Shown here one piece after another: positions 11,152 through 20,482 of a stretch of 64,000 bases of DNA. The position numbers and the translations under genes were made by a program. The notes under the pieces are model-generated. The model was not told the origin of the DNA. It was given only the letters and a program-made list of their open reading frames with translations, and ran no database searches. This DNA comes from CAVXSP01 sp963724645 (GTDB lineage: Bacteria > Acidobacteriota > Vicinamibacteria > Vicinamibacterales > SCN-69-37), in contig CAVRVJ010000001.1 of assembly GCA_963724645.1 (NCBI GenBank), forward strand, positions 744,001 to 808,000, written 5' to 3'. Each line of letters begins with the position of its first letter. Within the stretch, counting starts at the first letter, position 1.

Positions 11152-14100
11152 AGGAAATGATCACCGAATTACCGAAGGTGGAACCTTGCTGATGCAAGAC
11201 CTCGGTCGCGCCGGGCGCGGTGAACGACGACCCGCCGCCGCCGCCCCCAGTGCCGGCAGTGCCCCCACCCCCACCGCCGCCCCCGAAGTAGCCGCCACCG
11301 CCGCCACCGCCCCCTAGCACGCCCGGCTGGTCGCTGCCCCCCGTTCCACCGGTGCCCGCCATGCCTGCGGTGCCGTTGGTGGCCGTCACGCTGCCGCCGG
11401 CGGCGCCTCCAGCGCCGCCTGTCAACTGGTCGCCTCCGCTGCCCGGGCGGCCCCCGATGATGACGGTCGCTCCGTCGCCCCCGATGAGTCCGCCGCCGCG
11501 TCCTCCCCTGCCCCCGCCGCCGGCGGAGCCAACGCCGCTGCCCCCGCCGCCGCCTGCAATCACCAGCGGGGTGGCGCCATCATGCACGCTGGTGGCGCCG
11601 CCGCCCCCGCCGCCGCCGTTTCCTGTGGTTCCGCCGCCGCCATTGAAGCCCCCGGCCGCCGATGCTGAGCCCGCGCCCGCCTGACCGGCGCCCCCGACGC
11701 GCACCGTGAGCACCGTGCCAGGCGCGACGGAGACTCTCGCTACGGCCCGGCCGCCGTCGCCGGCATCGCCGGACGGGAAGCCCCCGCCGCCTTTTGCCCC
11801 GACGGCCTCAATCAGGATGCTGACCACGCCGGCCGGCACCGTAAAGGACACCGGACCGCCCGTGGGGCCGAATGTCTGTGAACCGGGCGGCGGCAGACTG
11901 ATCGTGAAGGGTTCCGCGCCGCTGGTCCCGCCGGCCGTCGTGACCGTCACAATGCGGGGACCTGCCGTGGCGGCCGGATCGAGCACAAAGTTGGCGGTCA
12001 ACGACGTCCCACTGCCCACCGTGACGTTGGTGACCGTCACGCCGCCACCGAAGACGCCCACCGTCGTGGCGCCGACGACGAAATTGGTGCCTGTCAGCGT
12101 GACCGCCACCGTGCTGGCCCGGAGGCCCTGATTCGGTGAGACGCTCGTCAACGTCGGCGCCGGCGGCAGATTGATCGTGAAGGTTTGCGCGCCGCTCGTC
12201 CCGCCGCCCGTCGTGACCGTCACCGTGCGGGCGCCAACGGCTGCAGCCGGATCGAGCACGAAGCTCGCCGTGAGCGATGTCCCGCTGGCGACCACGACGT
12301 TGGCGACAGTGACGCCGGCACCGCCAACGGTCACCGTCGTGGCGCCGACGACGAAATTGGTGCCCGTCAGCGTGACCACCACCGTGGTGCCCTGGATGCC
12401 CTGATTCGGCGAGACGCCTGTCAGCGTCGGTGCCGCCAGATTGATTCTGAAGGCTTGCGGCCCGCTGGTCCCGCCGGCGGTCGTGACCGTCACCAGGCGG
12501 GGGCCTTCAGCCGCGGCCGGATCCAGCACAAAGCTGGCGGTCAGCGACGTATTACTGCCCACGATGACGTTGGTCACCGTCGCGCCGCCACCGGCGACGT
12601 TCACCGTCGTCGCGCCGACGGCGAAGTTGGTGCCCGTCAGCGTGACCGCCACCGTGGTGCCCCGCATGCCTTGATTCGGCGAGACGGTCGCCAATGTCGG
12701 CGTGCCCGGTGGCGGCGGCAGATTGATTGTGAAGGTTTGCGCTCCGCTGGTCCCGGCGGCTGTCGTGACCGTGACCGAGCGGGGACCATCTACCGCGGCC
12801 GGATCGAGCACGAAGTCGGCGGTGAGCGACGTCCCATTACTCACGGCGACATTGGTGACCGTCACGCCGCCACCGCCGACGGCAATCGTCGTGGCGCCGA
12901 CGACGAAGTTGGTGCCCGCCAGCGTGACCGCCACCGTGATGCCGCGGATGCCTTGATTCGGCGTGACGCTGGTGAGCGTCGGCACGCCCGGCACCGCCAG
13001 ATTGATCGTGAAAATCCGCGCGCCGCTGGTCCCGGCGGCCGTCGTGACCATGACCGTGCGGAAACCATCCGCGGCGGTCGGATCGATCACGAAGTTGGCG
13101 GTGAGCGACGTGCCGCTGCCCACGGTGACGTTGGCGACCGTCACTCCGCTCCCGCCGACAGCCACCGTCGTGGCGCCGGCGACGAAATTCGTGCCCGTCA
13201 GCGTGACCGCCACCGTGGTGCCCCGGATGCCTTGATTCGGCGAGACGCTCGTCAGCGTCGGCGCGCCCGGCGTCGGCAGGGTGATCGTGAAGGTTTGCGC
13301 GCCGCTCGTTCCACCCGCTGTCGTGACCGTCACCGTGCGGGCCCCGGCCGCTGCCGCTGGATCGAGCAGCAGGTTGGCGGTCAGCGACGTACTGCTGCCC
13401 ACGACGATGCTGTTGACCGTCACGCCGCCACCACTGACGTTCACTGTCGTGGCGCCCGGGACGAAATTGGTGCCCGTCAGGATGACCGCCACCGTGGTGC
13501 CCCGGGTGCCTTGATTCGGCGAGACGCCTGTCAGCGTCGGTGCCCCGGGCAGCGGCGGATTGATCGTGAAGGTTTGCGGTCCGCTCGTCCCGCCGGCGGC
13601 CGTGACCGTCACCGTGCGGGGACCCTCAGCGGCGGCCAGATCGACCGCAAAATTGGCGGTGAGCGAGGTGTTGCTGCTCACCGTGACGCCCGTGACGGTG
13701 ATGCCCGTCCCACTCACGGTCACCGTCGTGCCGCCGGCGATGAAGTTGGTGCCCGTCAGCGTCACCGCGACCGTGGTGCCCCGGATGCCTTGATTCGGCG
13801 AGAGGCTCGTCAGCGTCGGCGCGCCCGGCCCTGGCGACTGCGCGTCCACGGGTGACGGCGCCACGATCGAGTAGATCACCGGCAGCATCGCCGCGGCCAC
13901 GCCATGACCAAGCAGCCACCGCCGGGTCGTCGCCGGTCGATCGCCGCGCGAGTCGACCGGCCGCTCCAGCAGGTGCACGCGCGCGAGGTGCCTGAGGGTC
14001 AGGTCGACGACCGCCTCGGCCTCGGGGATCCCCAACTCCACGCGCAAGGCCGCCGCGATCGCCTCAGGGCTCGTCGCGCCGTCACACTGCCGCCACACAC

Positions 14101-14209
14101 GCGCCGCGGTCGGGTTGAGGGCGTGCACCTGCGCGCGCGCCCAATCGTAGACCGACGCTTCGTCGCCCAGTTGCTCCGTGTGCGTGGTGGGAGACTGTCG
14201 TGGATACAT
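11147..14209 (-). CDS. PqqD-domain / 7x IPT-TIG / glycine-rich surface protein
   Basis: A protein of about 1020 aa with four parts. (1) Residues 1-85 are a PqqD-like domain (LNPTAARVWRQCDGATSPEAI, then LTLRHLARVHLLE), the fold used for peptide recognition in PQQ and other RiPP pathways. (2) At about residues 95-125 there is a twin-Arg plus hydrophobic stretch (TTRRWLLGHGVAAAMLPVIY) ending near VDAQS. (3) Seven IPT/TIG-like Ig repeats of 89-94 aa follow, each opening with SPNQG and GTTVAVTLTGTNF. (4) A Gly-rich domain resembling the Gly-rich fold of ALK-like proteins starts at VSFTVPAGVVSILIEAVGA and ends in VIISW. The start follows AAGGA at a good distance. The gene is the last of the HprK-related operon. 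Export of the repeats with the PqqD domain left inside is inferred. Confidence 0.8.
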   Translation of the reverse strand: MYPRQSPTTHTEQLGDEASVYDWARAQVHALNPTAARVWRQCDGATSPEAIAAALRVELGIPEAEAVVDLTLRHLARVHLLERPVDSRGDRPATTRRWLLGHGVAAAMLPVIYSIVAPSPVDAQSPGPGAPTLTSLSPNQGIRGTTVAVTLTGTNFIAGGTTVTVSGTGITVTGVTVSSNTSLTANFAVDLAAAEGPRTVTVTAAGGTSGPQTFTINPPLPGAPTLTGVSPNQGTRGTTVAVILTGTNFVPGATTVNVSGGGVTVNSIVVGSSTSLTANLLLDPAAAAGARTVTVTTAGGTSGAQTFTITLPTPGAPTLTSVSPNQGIRGTTVAVTLTGTNFVAGATTVAVGGSGVTVANVTVGSGTSLTANFVIDPTAADGFRTVMVTTAAGTSGARIFTINLAVPGVPTLTSVTPNQGIRGITVAVTLAGTNFVVGATTIAVGGGGVTVTNVAVSNGTSLTADFVLDPAAVDGPRSVTVTTAAGTSGAQTFTINLPPPPGTPTLATVSPNQGMRGTTVAVTLTGTNFAVGATTVNVAGGGATVTNVIVGSNTSLTASFVLDPAAAEGPRLVTVTTAGGTSGPQAFRINLAAPTLTGVSPNQGIQGTTVVVTLTGTNFVVGATTVTVGGAGVTVANVVVASGTSLTASFVLDPAAAVGARTVTVTTGGGTSGAQTFTINLPPAPTLTSVSPNQGLRASTVAVTLTGTNFVVGATTVGVFGGGVTVTNVTVGSGTSLTANFVLDPAATAGPRIVTVTTAGGTSGAEPFTISLPPPGSQTFGPTGGPVSFTVPAGVVSILIEAVGAKGGGGFPSGDAGDGGRAVARVSVAPGTVLTVRVGGAGQAGAGSASAAGGFNGGGGTTGNGGGGGGGATSVHDGATPLVIAGGGGGSGVGSAGGGGRGGRGGGLIGGDGATVIIGGRPGSGGDQLTGGAGGAAGGSVTATNGTAGMAGTGGTGGSDQPGVLGGGGGGGGYFGGGGGGGGTAGTGGGGGGSSFTAPGATEVLHQQGSTFGNSVIISW
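11895..13840 (-). repeat. Seven tandem IPT/TIG coding repeats
   Basis: The motif reading ttgattcggcgag (or close) recurs near 12130, 12403, 12670, 12952, 13231, 13510 and 13789, giving periods of 273, 267, 282, 279, 279 and 279 bp. DNA identity between units is high, so recombination, copy-number change and misassembly are all possible. Confidence 0.85.
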
Positions 14210-14568
14210 CACATCGGTCCTTGTCCACGTTCGCTGGCGCCTTTGCACGGGCGACGCCGGCAATCATGCGTGCGCGGAGCACTGTAGCATGCGCCCGTGT
14301 TACTCCGGCCGGGCAGGGAGACGATCGTGGCAGCCGGTGATGCCCGCCCGCCTGACGGGCGCGACGACGAGGGGTTCCAAGCCGTGCTGTTCGGCAGCGT
14401 CAACGAGCCCGACCCACGATGCTACGGCCGCCAAACGCGGTCGGCAGATCTCGCCGTTGCCCATGCCGAAGCGTGTGCACGACGGCGGTCGCGACGGGCG
14501 CAGTGAACGACCAGCGCGGCCGAATTAGCGCGGAGTATCGCGCGCAGGTGATCCATCGATTCAGGGAT
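14210..14568. other. Intergenic region between the two IPT genes
   Basis: About 360 bases separating the end of the upstream paralogue from the start of the downstream one. I searched it for a small precursor-peptide gene, because PqqD partners often act on one, and found no open frame with a convincing ribosome site. AAGGA at about 14217-14221 serves the downstream gene. Confidence 0.5.
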
Positions 14569-17500
14569 CTACCAGGAAATCGTCACAAAACCGTTGCTGG
14601 CTTTGACCCCTTGTTCATGCAGGACACCGGTCGCGCCGGGCGCAGTGAACGACGAGCCACCCCCGCCGCCGCCCCCGCAGCCCGAGTCTATGGATCCGGC
14701 GCCGCCGCCGCCGCCGCCGAAGTTGCCCCCGCCACCACCGCCGCCACCAACGACTCCCGGGCTGATGGCGCCACCGACTCCACCCTGATCCGCCGCGCCA
14801 GCCGTTCCGTTGGTGCCAATTATGGGGCTGTTGCTGAGGCCCCCGAAGCCACCCGTGTTCTCTCTGCCTCCCCCGCCACCTCCTCCGCCTCCGCTCACGG
14901 ATCGGCCAAAATTGGCGATGAGACCACCGCCGGCGCCGCCGCCCCCGCGGTCGGTACCCGAGTCGCCTGCGCCCCCGCCCCCTCCGCCGCCGGCAACCAC
15001 GAGCGGGGCGGCGCCATCACGCACACTCGAGGCACCGCCGCCCCCGCCAGCGTTTCCGGTGCTTCCGCCGCCTCCGTTGAAACCACCGGTCGTCGCAGAC
15101 GGGGGAGGCGCACCATTTGGGCCGACGCCACCGACACGCACAGTGAGCGACGCGCCCGGCGTGACGGACACGGTCGCCGTCGTCCGACCGCCCAGGCCAC
15201 CCGCGCCGCCGCTAGCCCCAAACCCGAGACCGCCCTGCGCGCCCGTGGCCAGAATCGTGATGCTGACGACGCCGGCGGGGACAGTAAAGGTCTCCGGACC
15301 GCCTGTGTAGTTGAACGTCACGGAGCCGTGCGGGACACTGATCGTGAAGGTTTGCGCGCCGCTTGTCCCGCCGGCCGTCGTGACCATCACTGCTCGGGCG
15401 CCAACGGCTGCGGCCGGATCGATCACGAAGCTCGCGGAGAGTGACGTCCCGCTGCCGACTACGATGTTGGTGACCGTCACGCCGGCACCGCTGACGTTCA
15501 CCGTCGTGGCGCCGACGACGAAGTTGGTGCCCGTCAGCGTGACCGTGACCGTGGTGCCCACAGTTCCTTGATTCGGCGAGACGCTCGTCAGCGTCGGCGG
15601 CGGCAGGCTGATCGCGAATGGTTGCGCGCCGCTGGTCCCGCTGGCGGTCGTGACCACCACCGCGCGGGGACCATCAGCGGTCGGATCGAGCACGAAGTTA
15701 GCGGTCAGCGACGTACTGCTGCTCACCGTGACGTTGGTGACCGTCACGCCGCGCCCGGCGACCACCGTCGTGGCGCCCACGACGAAATCGGTGCCCGTCA
15801 GCGTGACGGCCACGGTGGTGCCCTGGAGTCCGTGATCCGGCGAGACGCTCGTCAGCGTCGGCGGCCCCGGGAGCGGCGGATTGATCGTGAACGGTTCCGC
15901 GCCACTCGTCCCGCCGGACGTCGTAACCGTCACGGCGCGCGGACCACCAGCACCCGGATCGAGCACAAAGTTGGCGGTCAACGACGTACTGCTGCTCACG
16001 GTCACGTCGGTGACCGTCACGCCGCCACCGGCGACGGCCACCGTCGTGGCGCCGACGACGAAATTGGTCCCCGTCAGCGTGACCGCCACTGTCGTGCCCT
16101 GGGTGCCTTGATTGGGAGAAACGCTCGTCAGCGTCGGCGCCCCCGGCGCCGACGGAGTGATCGTGAAGGTTTGCGGTCCGCTCGTCCCGCCGGTGGTCGT
16201 GACCGTCACCGTGCGGGGACCCTCCGCGGCGGTCGGATCGAGGACAAAGCTGCCGGTCAGCGACGTCGCGCTGCTCACGATGACGTTGGTGACGGTGATG
16301 CCCGTCGCGCTCACGGTCACCGTCGTGCCACCGACGACGAAACTAGTGCCCGTCAGCGTGACCGCCACCGTGGCGCCCCGGATGCCTTGATTCGGCGAGA
16401 CGCTTGTCAGCGTCGGCGCCCCTGGCGCCGGCAGAGTGATCGTGAACGGTTCCGCGCCGCTGGTCCCGCTGGCCGTCGTGACCGTCACAATGCGGGGACC
16501 AGCAGTGGCGGTCGAATCGAGCACGAAGCTGGCCGTGAGCGACGTCCCGCTGCTCACGGTGACGTTGGTGACCGTCACGCCGCCACCGAAGACGCCCACC
16601 GTCGTACCGCCGACGACGAAATTGGTGCCCGTCAGCGTGACCGCGACCGTGGTGCCCTGAAGTCCTTGATTCGGCGAGACGCTCGTCAGCGTCGGCGGGG
16701 GCAGACTGATCGTAAAGGCTTGCGCTCCGCTGGTCCCGGCGGCCGTCGTGACCGTCACTGTGCGGGCACCACCAGCGGCGGTCGGATCCAGCACAAAGCT
16801 GGCCGTGAGCGATGTCCCGCTGCTTACGGTGACGTTGGTGACCGCCACGCCGCCACCGCCGACGGCCACCGTCGTGGCGCCGACGACGAAATTGGTCCCC
16901 GTCAGCGTGACCGCGACCGTGGCGCCCTGGAGTCCTTGATTCGGCGAGACGCTCGTTAGCGTCGGTGCCCCCGGCGCCGGCGGGGTGACGGTGAAGGCCA
17001 GCGGGTTGCTGGTCCCACCCGCGGTTGTCACGGTGACGTTCCGCGCGCCGAGGGCGGCGGCCGCGTCGATCACGAAATTGGCACCCTGCGAGGTGCTGCG
17101 GTTCACGATGACCGTGACGGTGATGCCCGTGCCGCTCACGTTCACCGTCGTGCCACCGGGGACGAAATTGGTGCCCGTCAGCGTGACCGCAACCGTGGCA
17201 TTCTGGGCTCCCTGCGCCGGCGAGATGGCCGTGAGCGTCGGAGCCGCCGGCGCCGGCGGATTGACCGTAAAGGTTTGTCCTCCGCTCGTCCCGCCGGCAG
17301 TCGTGACTGTCACTGTGCGGGCGCCGAGCGCAGCCGTCCCATCGAGCACAAAGCTGGCGGTCAGCGAGGTACTGCTGCCCACGGTGACGTTGGTGACCGT
17401 CATGCCGCCCCGCTGACGGTCACCGTCGTGGCGCCGACGACGAAATTGGTGCCCGTCAGCGTGACCGCGACCGTCGTGCCCTGGGTGCCTTGATTCGGCG

Positions 17501-17915
17501 AGACGCTCGTCAGCGTCGGCGCCCCCGGCGCCGGCGGATTGACGGTGAAGGAAAGCGCGGCGCTGGTCCCACCCGCGGTCGTCACGGTGACGTTCCGGGC
17601 GCCGAGGGCGGCGGCCGCGTCGAGCGCGAAATTGGCCGTCAGCGAGGTGTTGCTGCTCACCGTGACGCCCGTGACGGTGATGCCCGTCCCGCTCACGGTC
17701 ACCGTCGTGCCGCCGGCGATGAAGTTGGTGCCCGTCAGCGTCACCGCGACCGTGGTGCCCCGGATGCCTTGATTCGGCGAGAGGCTCGTCAGCGTCGGCG
17801 CGCCCGGCGCCGGCGACTGCGCGTCCACGGCAGACGGCGCCACGATCGAGTAGATCACCGGCAGCATCGCCGCGGCCACGCCACGACCGAGCAGCCACCG
17901 CCGGGTCGGGGCCGG
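14569..17915 (-). pseudogene. Second PqqD/9x IPT-TIG/Gly-rich protein, body broken by stop and frameshift
   Basis: Paralogue of the 11.1-14.2 kb gene. Its body contains the RRWLLGRG-hydrophobic segment, nine IPT/TIG repeats (SPNQG-type openings) and a C-terminal Gly-rich domain ending FVTISW. Two lesions separate it from its PqqD head. A TGA at 17916-17918 stands where the intact copy has CGA (Arg). One base is also missing near 17407, where sibling repeats read gccgccaccgctgac and this one reads gccgccccgctgac. Downstream of that point the frame is open to 14569, so more than 900 codons stay uninterrupted. No good restart codon precedes the twin-Arg segment. True decay, programmed readthrough or assembly error in repeats are all possible. 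Confidence 0.7.
15340..17840 (-). repeat. Nine tandem IPT/TIG coding repeats
   Basis: Nine units of roughly 270-280 bp, each translating to the family pattern beginning SPNQG, SPAQG or SPDHG. They are very similar to each other and to the seven units downstream. The first repeat and the leader segment are nearly identical to those of the 14.2 kb gene, indicating recent duplication or gene conversion. Confidence 0.8.
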
Positions 17916-18188
17916 TCAATCGCCGCGCAATTCGACCGGCCGCTCCAGCAGGTGCACGCGCGCGAGGTGCCTGAGGGTCAGGTCGACGACCGCCTCGGCC
18001 TCGGGGATCCCCAGCTCCACGCGCACGGCCGCCGCGATCGCCTCAGGGCTCGTGGCCCCGTCACACTGCCGCCACACGCGCGCCGCGGTCGGGTTGAGGG
18101 CGTGCACCTGCGCACGCGCCCAATCGTAGACCGACGCTTCGTCACCCAGGTGCTCCGTGTGTGTGGTGGGAGACTGTCGCGGATACAT
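17916..18188 (-). CDS. PqqD-family protein (HPr-rel-A type), 90 aa
   Basis: The N-terminal PqqD domain of the second IPT gene, ended after 90 residues by the in-frame TGA. It carries the same core as its paralogue (ALNPTAARVWRQCDGATSPEA and LTLRHLARVHLLERPV). PqqD domains bind leader peptides or act as peptide chaperones; a free PqqD of this size is the usual form in HprK-related systems, so this fragment could be functional alone. GAGGAG lies 8 nt before the ATG. The ATG shares its A with the TGA of the upstream kinase gene (TGATG), implying translational coupling. Confidence 0.8.
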   Translation of the reverse strand: MYPRQSPTTHTEHLGDEASVYDWARAQVHALNPTAARVWRQCDGATSPEAIAAAVRVELGIPEAEAVVDLTLRHLARVHLLERPVELRGD

Positions 18189-19039
18189 CAGATCGCTCCT
18201 CGTCGTGCCTGCGCGGACGGCATTGGCGTTCGGACGTGCCTGAGAACCGCAGAAACCAACGGGCGAGCCTCGCCGCGTGGACCGGCGAACGCCATGCCAC
18301 CGGTCACCGCCTGCTTCAGAATGGGCATCGAGTGCTCCGGGTTCCCGCGAGCGGCGACGGTGTGGCGCATCAGTTCGAGCAGCGTCCGGGCCGCCGTCAA
18401 GCGGCGCGGTCGCCACCGAATGCCGGCCCGGTACGAGGTCACAAGGACGAGTCCCACGGGCAGGGGCGTCGTCCCAGTCTCGGCGCCCAGTGACGCGACC
18501 GGCACGCGGCGAGTCAACGCTGTCGAGCGGTCTCGAATCGCCAGCGGACGAGCGAACCGATGAACTCTTCCGGCGCGGTCGAGAACCGCGAACTCATCGG
18601 AATAGTACGTCGCACCCGCCTCGAGCCATGCCTGTACGAGCGTGGTCTTGCCGGCGAAGCTGGCGCCGGGCATGACGATGGCGCGGCCTTCCCAGCCGAC
18701 AACACCAGCGTGTACGAAAAGGTGGTCAGGCGCGCGCTCCGCGACGAAGAGCTCCGCGTGTGCTGCCAGCGCCCGCCCTGCGTCCGTCAACGTGCGCACG
18801 TCCGCGAGCAGTTTCGTTCCGGCATACACACGGTATGACGGCCACGCTCCACCCGATACACCGGTAAGAAGCTCGTACCGGACGGACACGGGAACATCAG
18901 GCTCGTGGTCTTCAACCGCGCGCCAGCCGAACGGCAGGTGCATGCGTACGGGATCCTGTTCGAGAGTGTCGAGTAGCGCCCGGGAGTCGACGCGGAGTCC
19001 GATCCGCACGCCGTAAGCGACGAAATGGCGCTCGAACAT
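18188..19039 (-). CDS. HprK-related kinase (HprK-rel-A type)
   Basis: A 283-aa protein with the C-terminal fold of HPr kinase/phosphorylase. LFVHAGVVGWEGRAIVMPG leads into the P-loop GASFAGKT, then YYSDEFAVLD matches the acidic motif of HprK. It lacks the N-terminal sensor domain of true HprK. Proteins like this sit beside PqqD genes in the HPr-rel-A peptide system of proteobacteria and acidobacteria; their substrate is not known. The start was chosen for GAGGGG 7 nt upstream; two in-frame ATGs lie 15 and 30 nt further out. It is the first gene of the operon and overlaps the PqqD start by one base. The ribosome would pass from the kinase to the PqqD-led surface protein. Confidence 0.85.
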   Translation of the reverse strand: MFERHFVAYGVRIGLRVDSRALLDTLEQDPVRMHLPFGWRAVEDHEPDVPVSVRYELLTGVSGGAWPSYRVYAGTKLLADVRTLTDAGRALAAHAELFVAERAPDHLFVHAGVVGWEGRAIVMPGASFAGKTTLVQAWLEAGATYYSDEFAVLDRAGRVHRFARPLAIRDRSTALTRRVPVASLGAETGTTPLPVGLVLVTSYRAGIRWRPRRLTAARTLLELMRHTVAARGNPEHSMPILKQAVTGGMAFAGPRGEARPLVSAVLRHVRTPMPSAQARRGAI

Positions 19040-19264
19040 CCGGTCGCCCCTCATGGCGATACGCCCCATTGAGTTCGGGCATGAAGGCTGTCGCGAAATC
19101 CCGTGGCAGTCGCGAACGCTGATGCGCGCGGATTGTACAGGATGGCGGCGTTAGGGTACAGCGGTCAAAACAAAGAGGGGCGTCCGGCGGTCCGATCCGC
19201 GCGGCAGGCGGGCTCGAGCGCATCAGGGCGGCGCGTCAGTGGGCTGCGACGCGCCCCGCTGACG

Positions 19265-19852
19265 TCAGGAGCGGACCGACACTCCGCGAGCCAGCTCCCC
19301 CGCGCCCGCGCCCCACTTGGAGATGACCTTCACGGCCTGCGTGAAGGGCACGTCCACGGGATGCACGCGCTCGCGCGGCAGGATGTACAGCGAGCCGGCC
19401 GCGGGCGTCGGCACCGAGGGGACGAGCACGGTGTAGCGGCCGTCGTCCAGTTCCTCGATGATGAAGCCGGGCGAGAGCGCATCCTCGATCTCCACCAGGG
19501 CCGGCCGGAACGCGCCCTCGCGCTCGTCGCCGGAGACGCGTTCGGCCAGGCCCCGCACCAACGCATAACCCGGGATCCTCTCGAGCACCGAGCGCTCGAG
19601 CAGATTCTTGGCGCGAAGGCCGGGGCCGGTGCGGACCACGATCCCGGCCACGAAGCAGACGGCGAGCACTATCAGGATGGCGATGACCTGCCGGAACTGC
19701 ACGCCGGCCGGGATAGTCGCGGTGACTGGCGACAGCAGCGCGACGACGCCGGACAGCGTCTTCGCCAGCAGCAGGATGGACAGGTAGATCGGCAGCACGA
19801 CGAGCAGTCCGCCGATCAGCGTCGTCTTGGTGAGTGCGGCCAGGCCCTTCAT
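19265..19852 (-). CDS. DUF502 family membrane protein
   Basis: A 195-aa integral membrane protein of the DUF502 (COG2928) family. Two transmembrane helices lie at about residues 10-35 (TTLIGGLLVVLPIYLSILLL) and 55-78 (VIAILIVLAVCFVAGIVV). The cytoplasmic or periplasmic tail carries the family's IPGYALVRGLAERV, DDGRYTVLVPSVPTPAAGSLYILPRE-like blocks and VKVISKWGAG. Function is unknown. AAGGAGG lies 8 nt before the ATG. The gene follows the cohesin-like gene on the same strand and is 225 nt upstream of the HprK-like gene, so joint transcription is possible but not shown. Confidence 0.9.
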   Translation of the reverse strand: MKGLAALTKTTLIGGLLVVLPIYLSILLLAKTLSGVVALLSPVTATIPAGVQFRQVIAILIVLAVCFVAGIVVRTGPGLRAKNLLERSVLERIPGYALVRGLAERVSGDEREGAFRPALVEIEDALSPGFIIEELDDGRYTVLVPSVPTPAAGSLYILPRERVHPVDVPFTQAVKVISKWGAGAGELARGVSVRS

Positions 19853-19883
19853 GCAGCAGTCCTCCTTATGAGTGCTCGATGCG

Positions 19884-20468
19884 TCAGCCTAGCACTCCTG
19901 CGGCCAATCTCGTCGCGCGCCTGATCAGAAACAGTGCCGGAACAAGAACGAGCACGAACGTCGATGGCTCCGGCACTGCGGCGACCGCGCGGACGTCCGT
20001 CGACGAGCTGATCGGTCCAACCGGGAGGTCGAGGTACACGAGACCTTGATTCAGATCTGCGCTGTTCCAGGTGACGCCGATCGTCGTCGATCCCGCCTGC
20101 AGCGCGTTGAAGTGCAGCGTCGCGAGCGGCAGGGCGCCAGCGAAATCGCCGGGCGCGATCCCCGACGGATTCTGCGCGATGCCGGCGACCGCAGGCGTGC
20201 CGAGCGCGAGCGGCAGGAACAGCGGCCCGACAATGGCGTCGACGTACTGAAAGACGGCCGGGTTGCCGACCGTCACGTCGAAACCAAAGCCCACGAGCAC
20301 ATCGCCCAGGGCGCGACCGTTGAAGACGTCGTTGACATTTACCGTCACGTCAAATGGCGAGCCGACAGCCACCGGCGAGGCGACATCAAGAGTGATGCTC
20401 CCGGCGAGCGCCGGCGCCGCACCGAATGCGCAGGCAAGAACGAAACACGCGACAATCCGTCGGGCCAT
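19884..20468 (-). CDS. Cohesin-like PEP-CTERM surface protein
   Basis: A 194-aa exported protein. The signal peptide (IVACFVLACAFGAAPALAG) is followed by one cohesin-like beta-sandwich of about 125 residues, judged from the VGSPFDVTVNVNDV opening, LVGFGFDVTV, and LPLATLHFNALQAGSTTIGV near its end. The C-terminus is a classic PEP-CTERM anchor: VPEPSTF, a hydrophobic helix and basic residues. It should therefore be processed by an exosortase and kept at the cell surface. It lies only 14 nt downstream of a nuclease that ends in a dockerin, so the two probably bind each other. The exosortase is not in the window. Confidence 0.82.
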   Translation of the reverse strand: MARRIVACFVLACAFGAAPALAGSITLDVASPVAVGSPFDVTVNVNDVFNGRALGDVLVGFGFDVTVGNPAVFQYVDAIVGPLFLPLALGTPAVAGIAQNPSGIAPGDFAGALPLATLHFNALQAGSTTIGVTWNSADLNQGLVYLDLPVGPISSSTDVRAVAAVPEPSTFVLVLVPALFLIRRATRLAAGVLG

Positions 20469-20482
20469 GGTGCTTGGTACTC

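Noticed and set aside
12185..13855. 556-codon plus-strand frame made of repeated Arg/His-rich units
   Set aside because: Opposite-strand reading of the IPT/TIG repeats; periodicity is inherited from the real gene.
14210..14568. Possible precursor peptide for the PqqD proteins
   Set aside because: No open frame here has a ribosome site, leader-like region or recognisable core; it remains a plain gap.
11895..17840. Regular repeats considered as a CRISPR array
   Set aside because: Units are about 270-280 bp, coding and conserved throughout, with no short repeat/unique spacer pattern and no cas genes.
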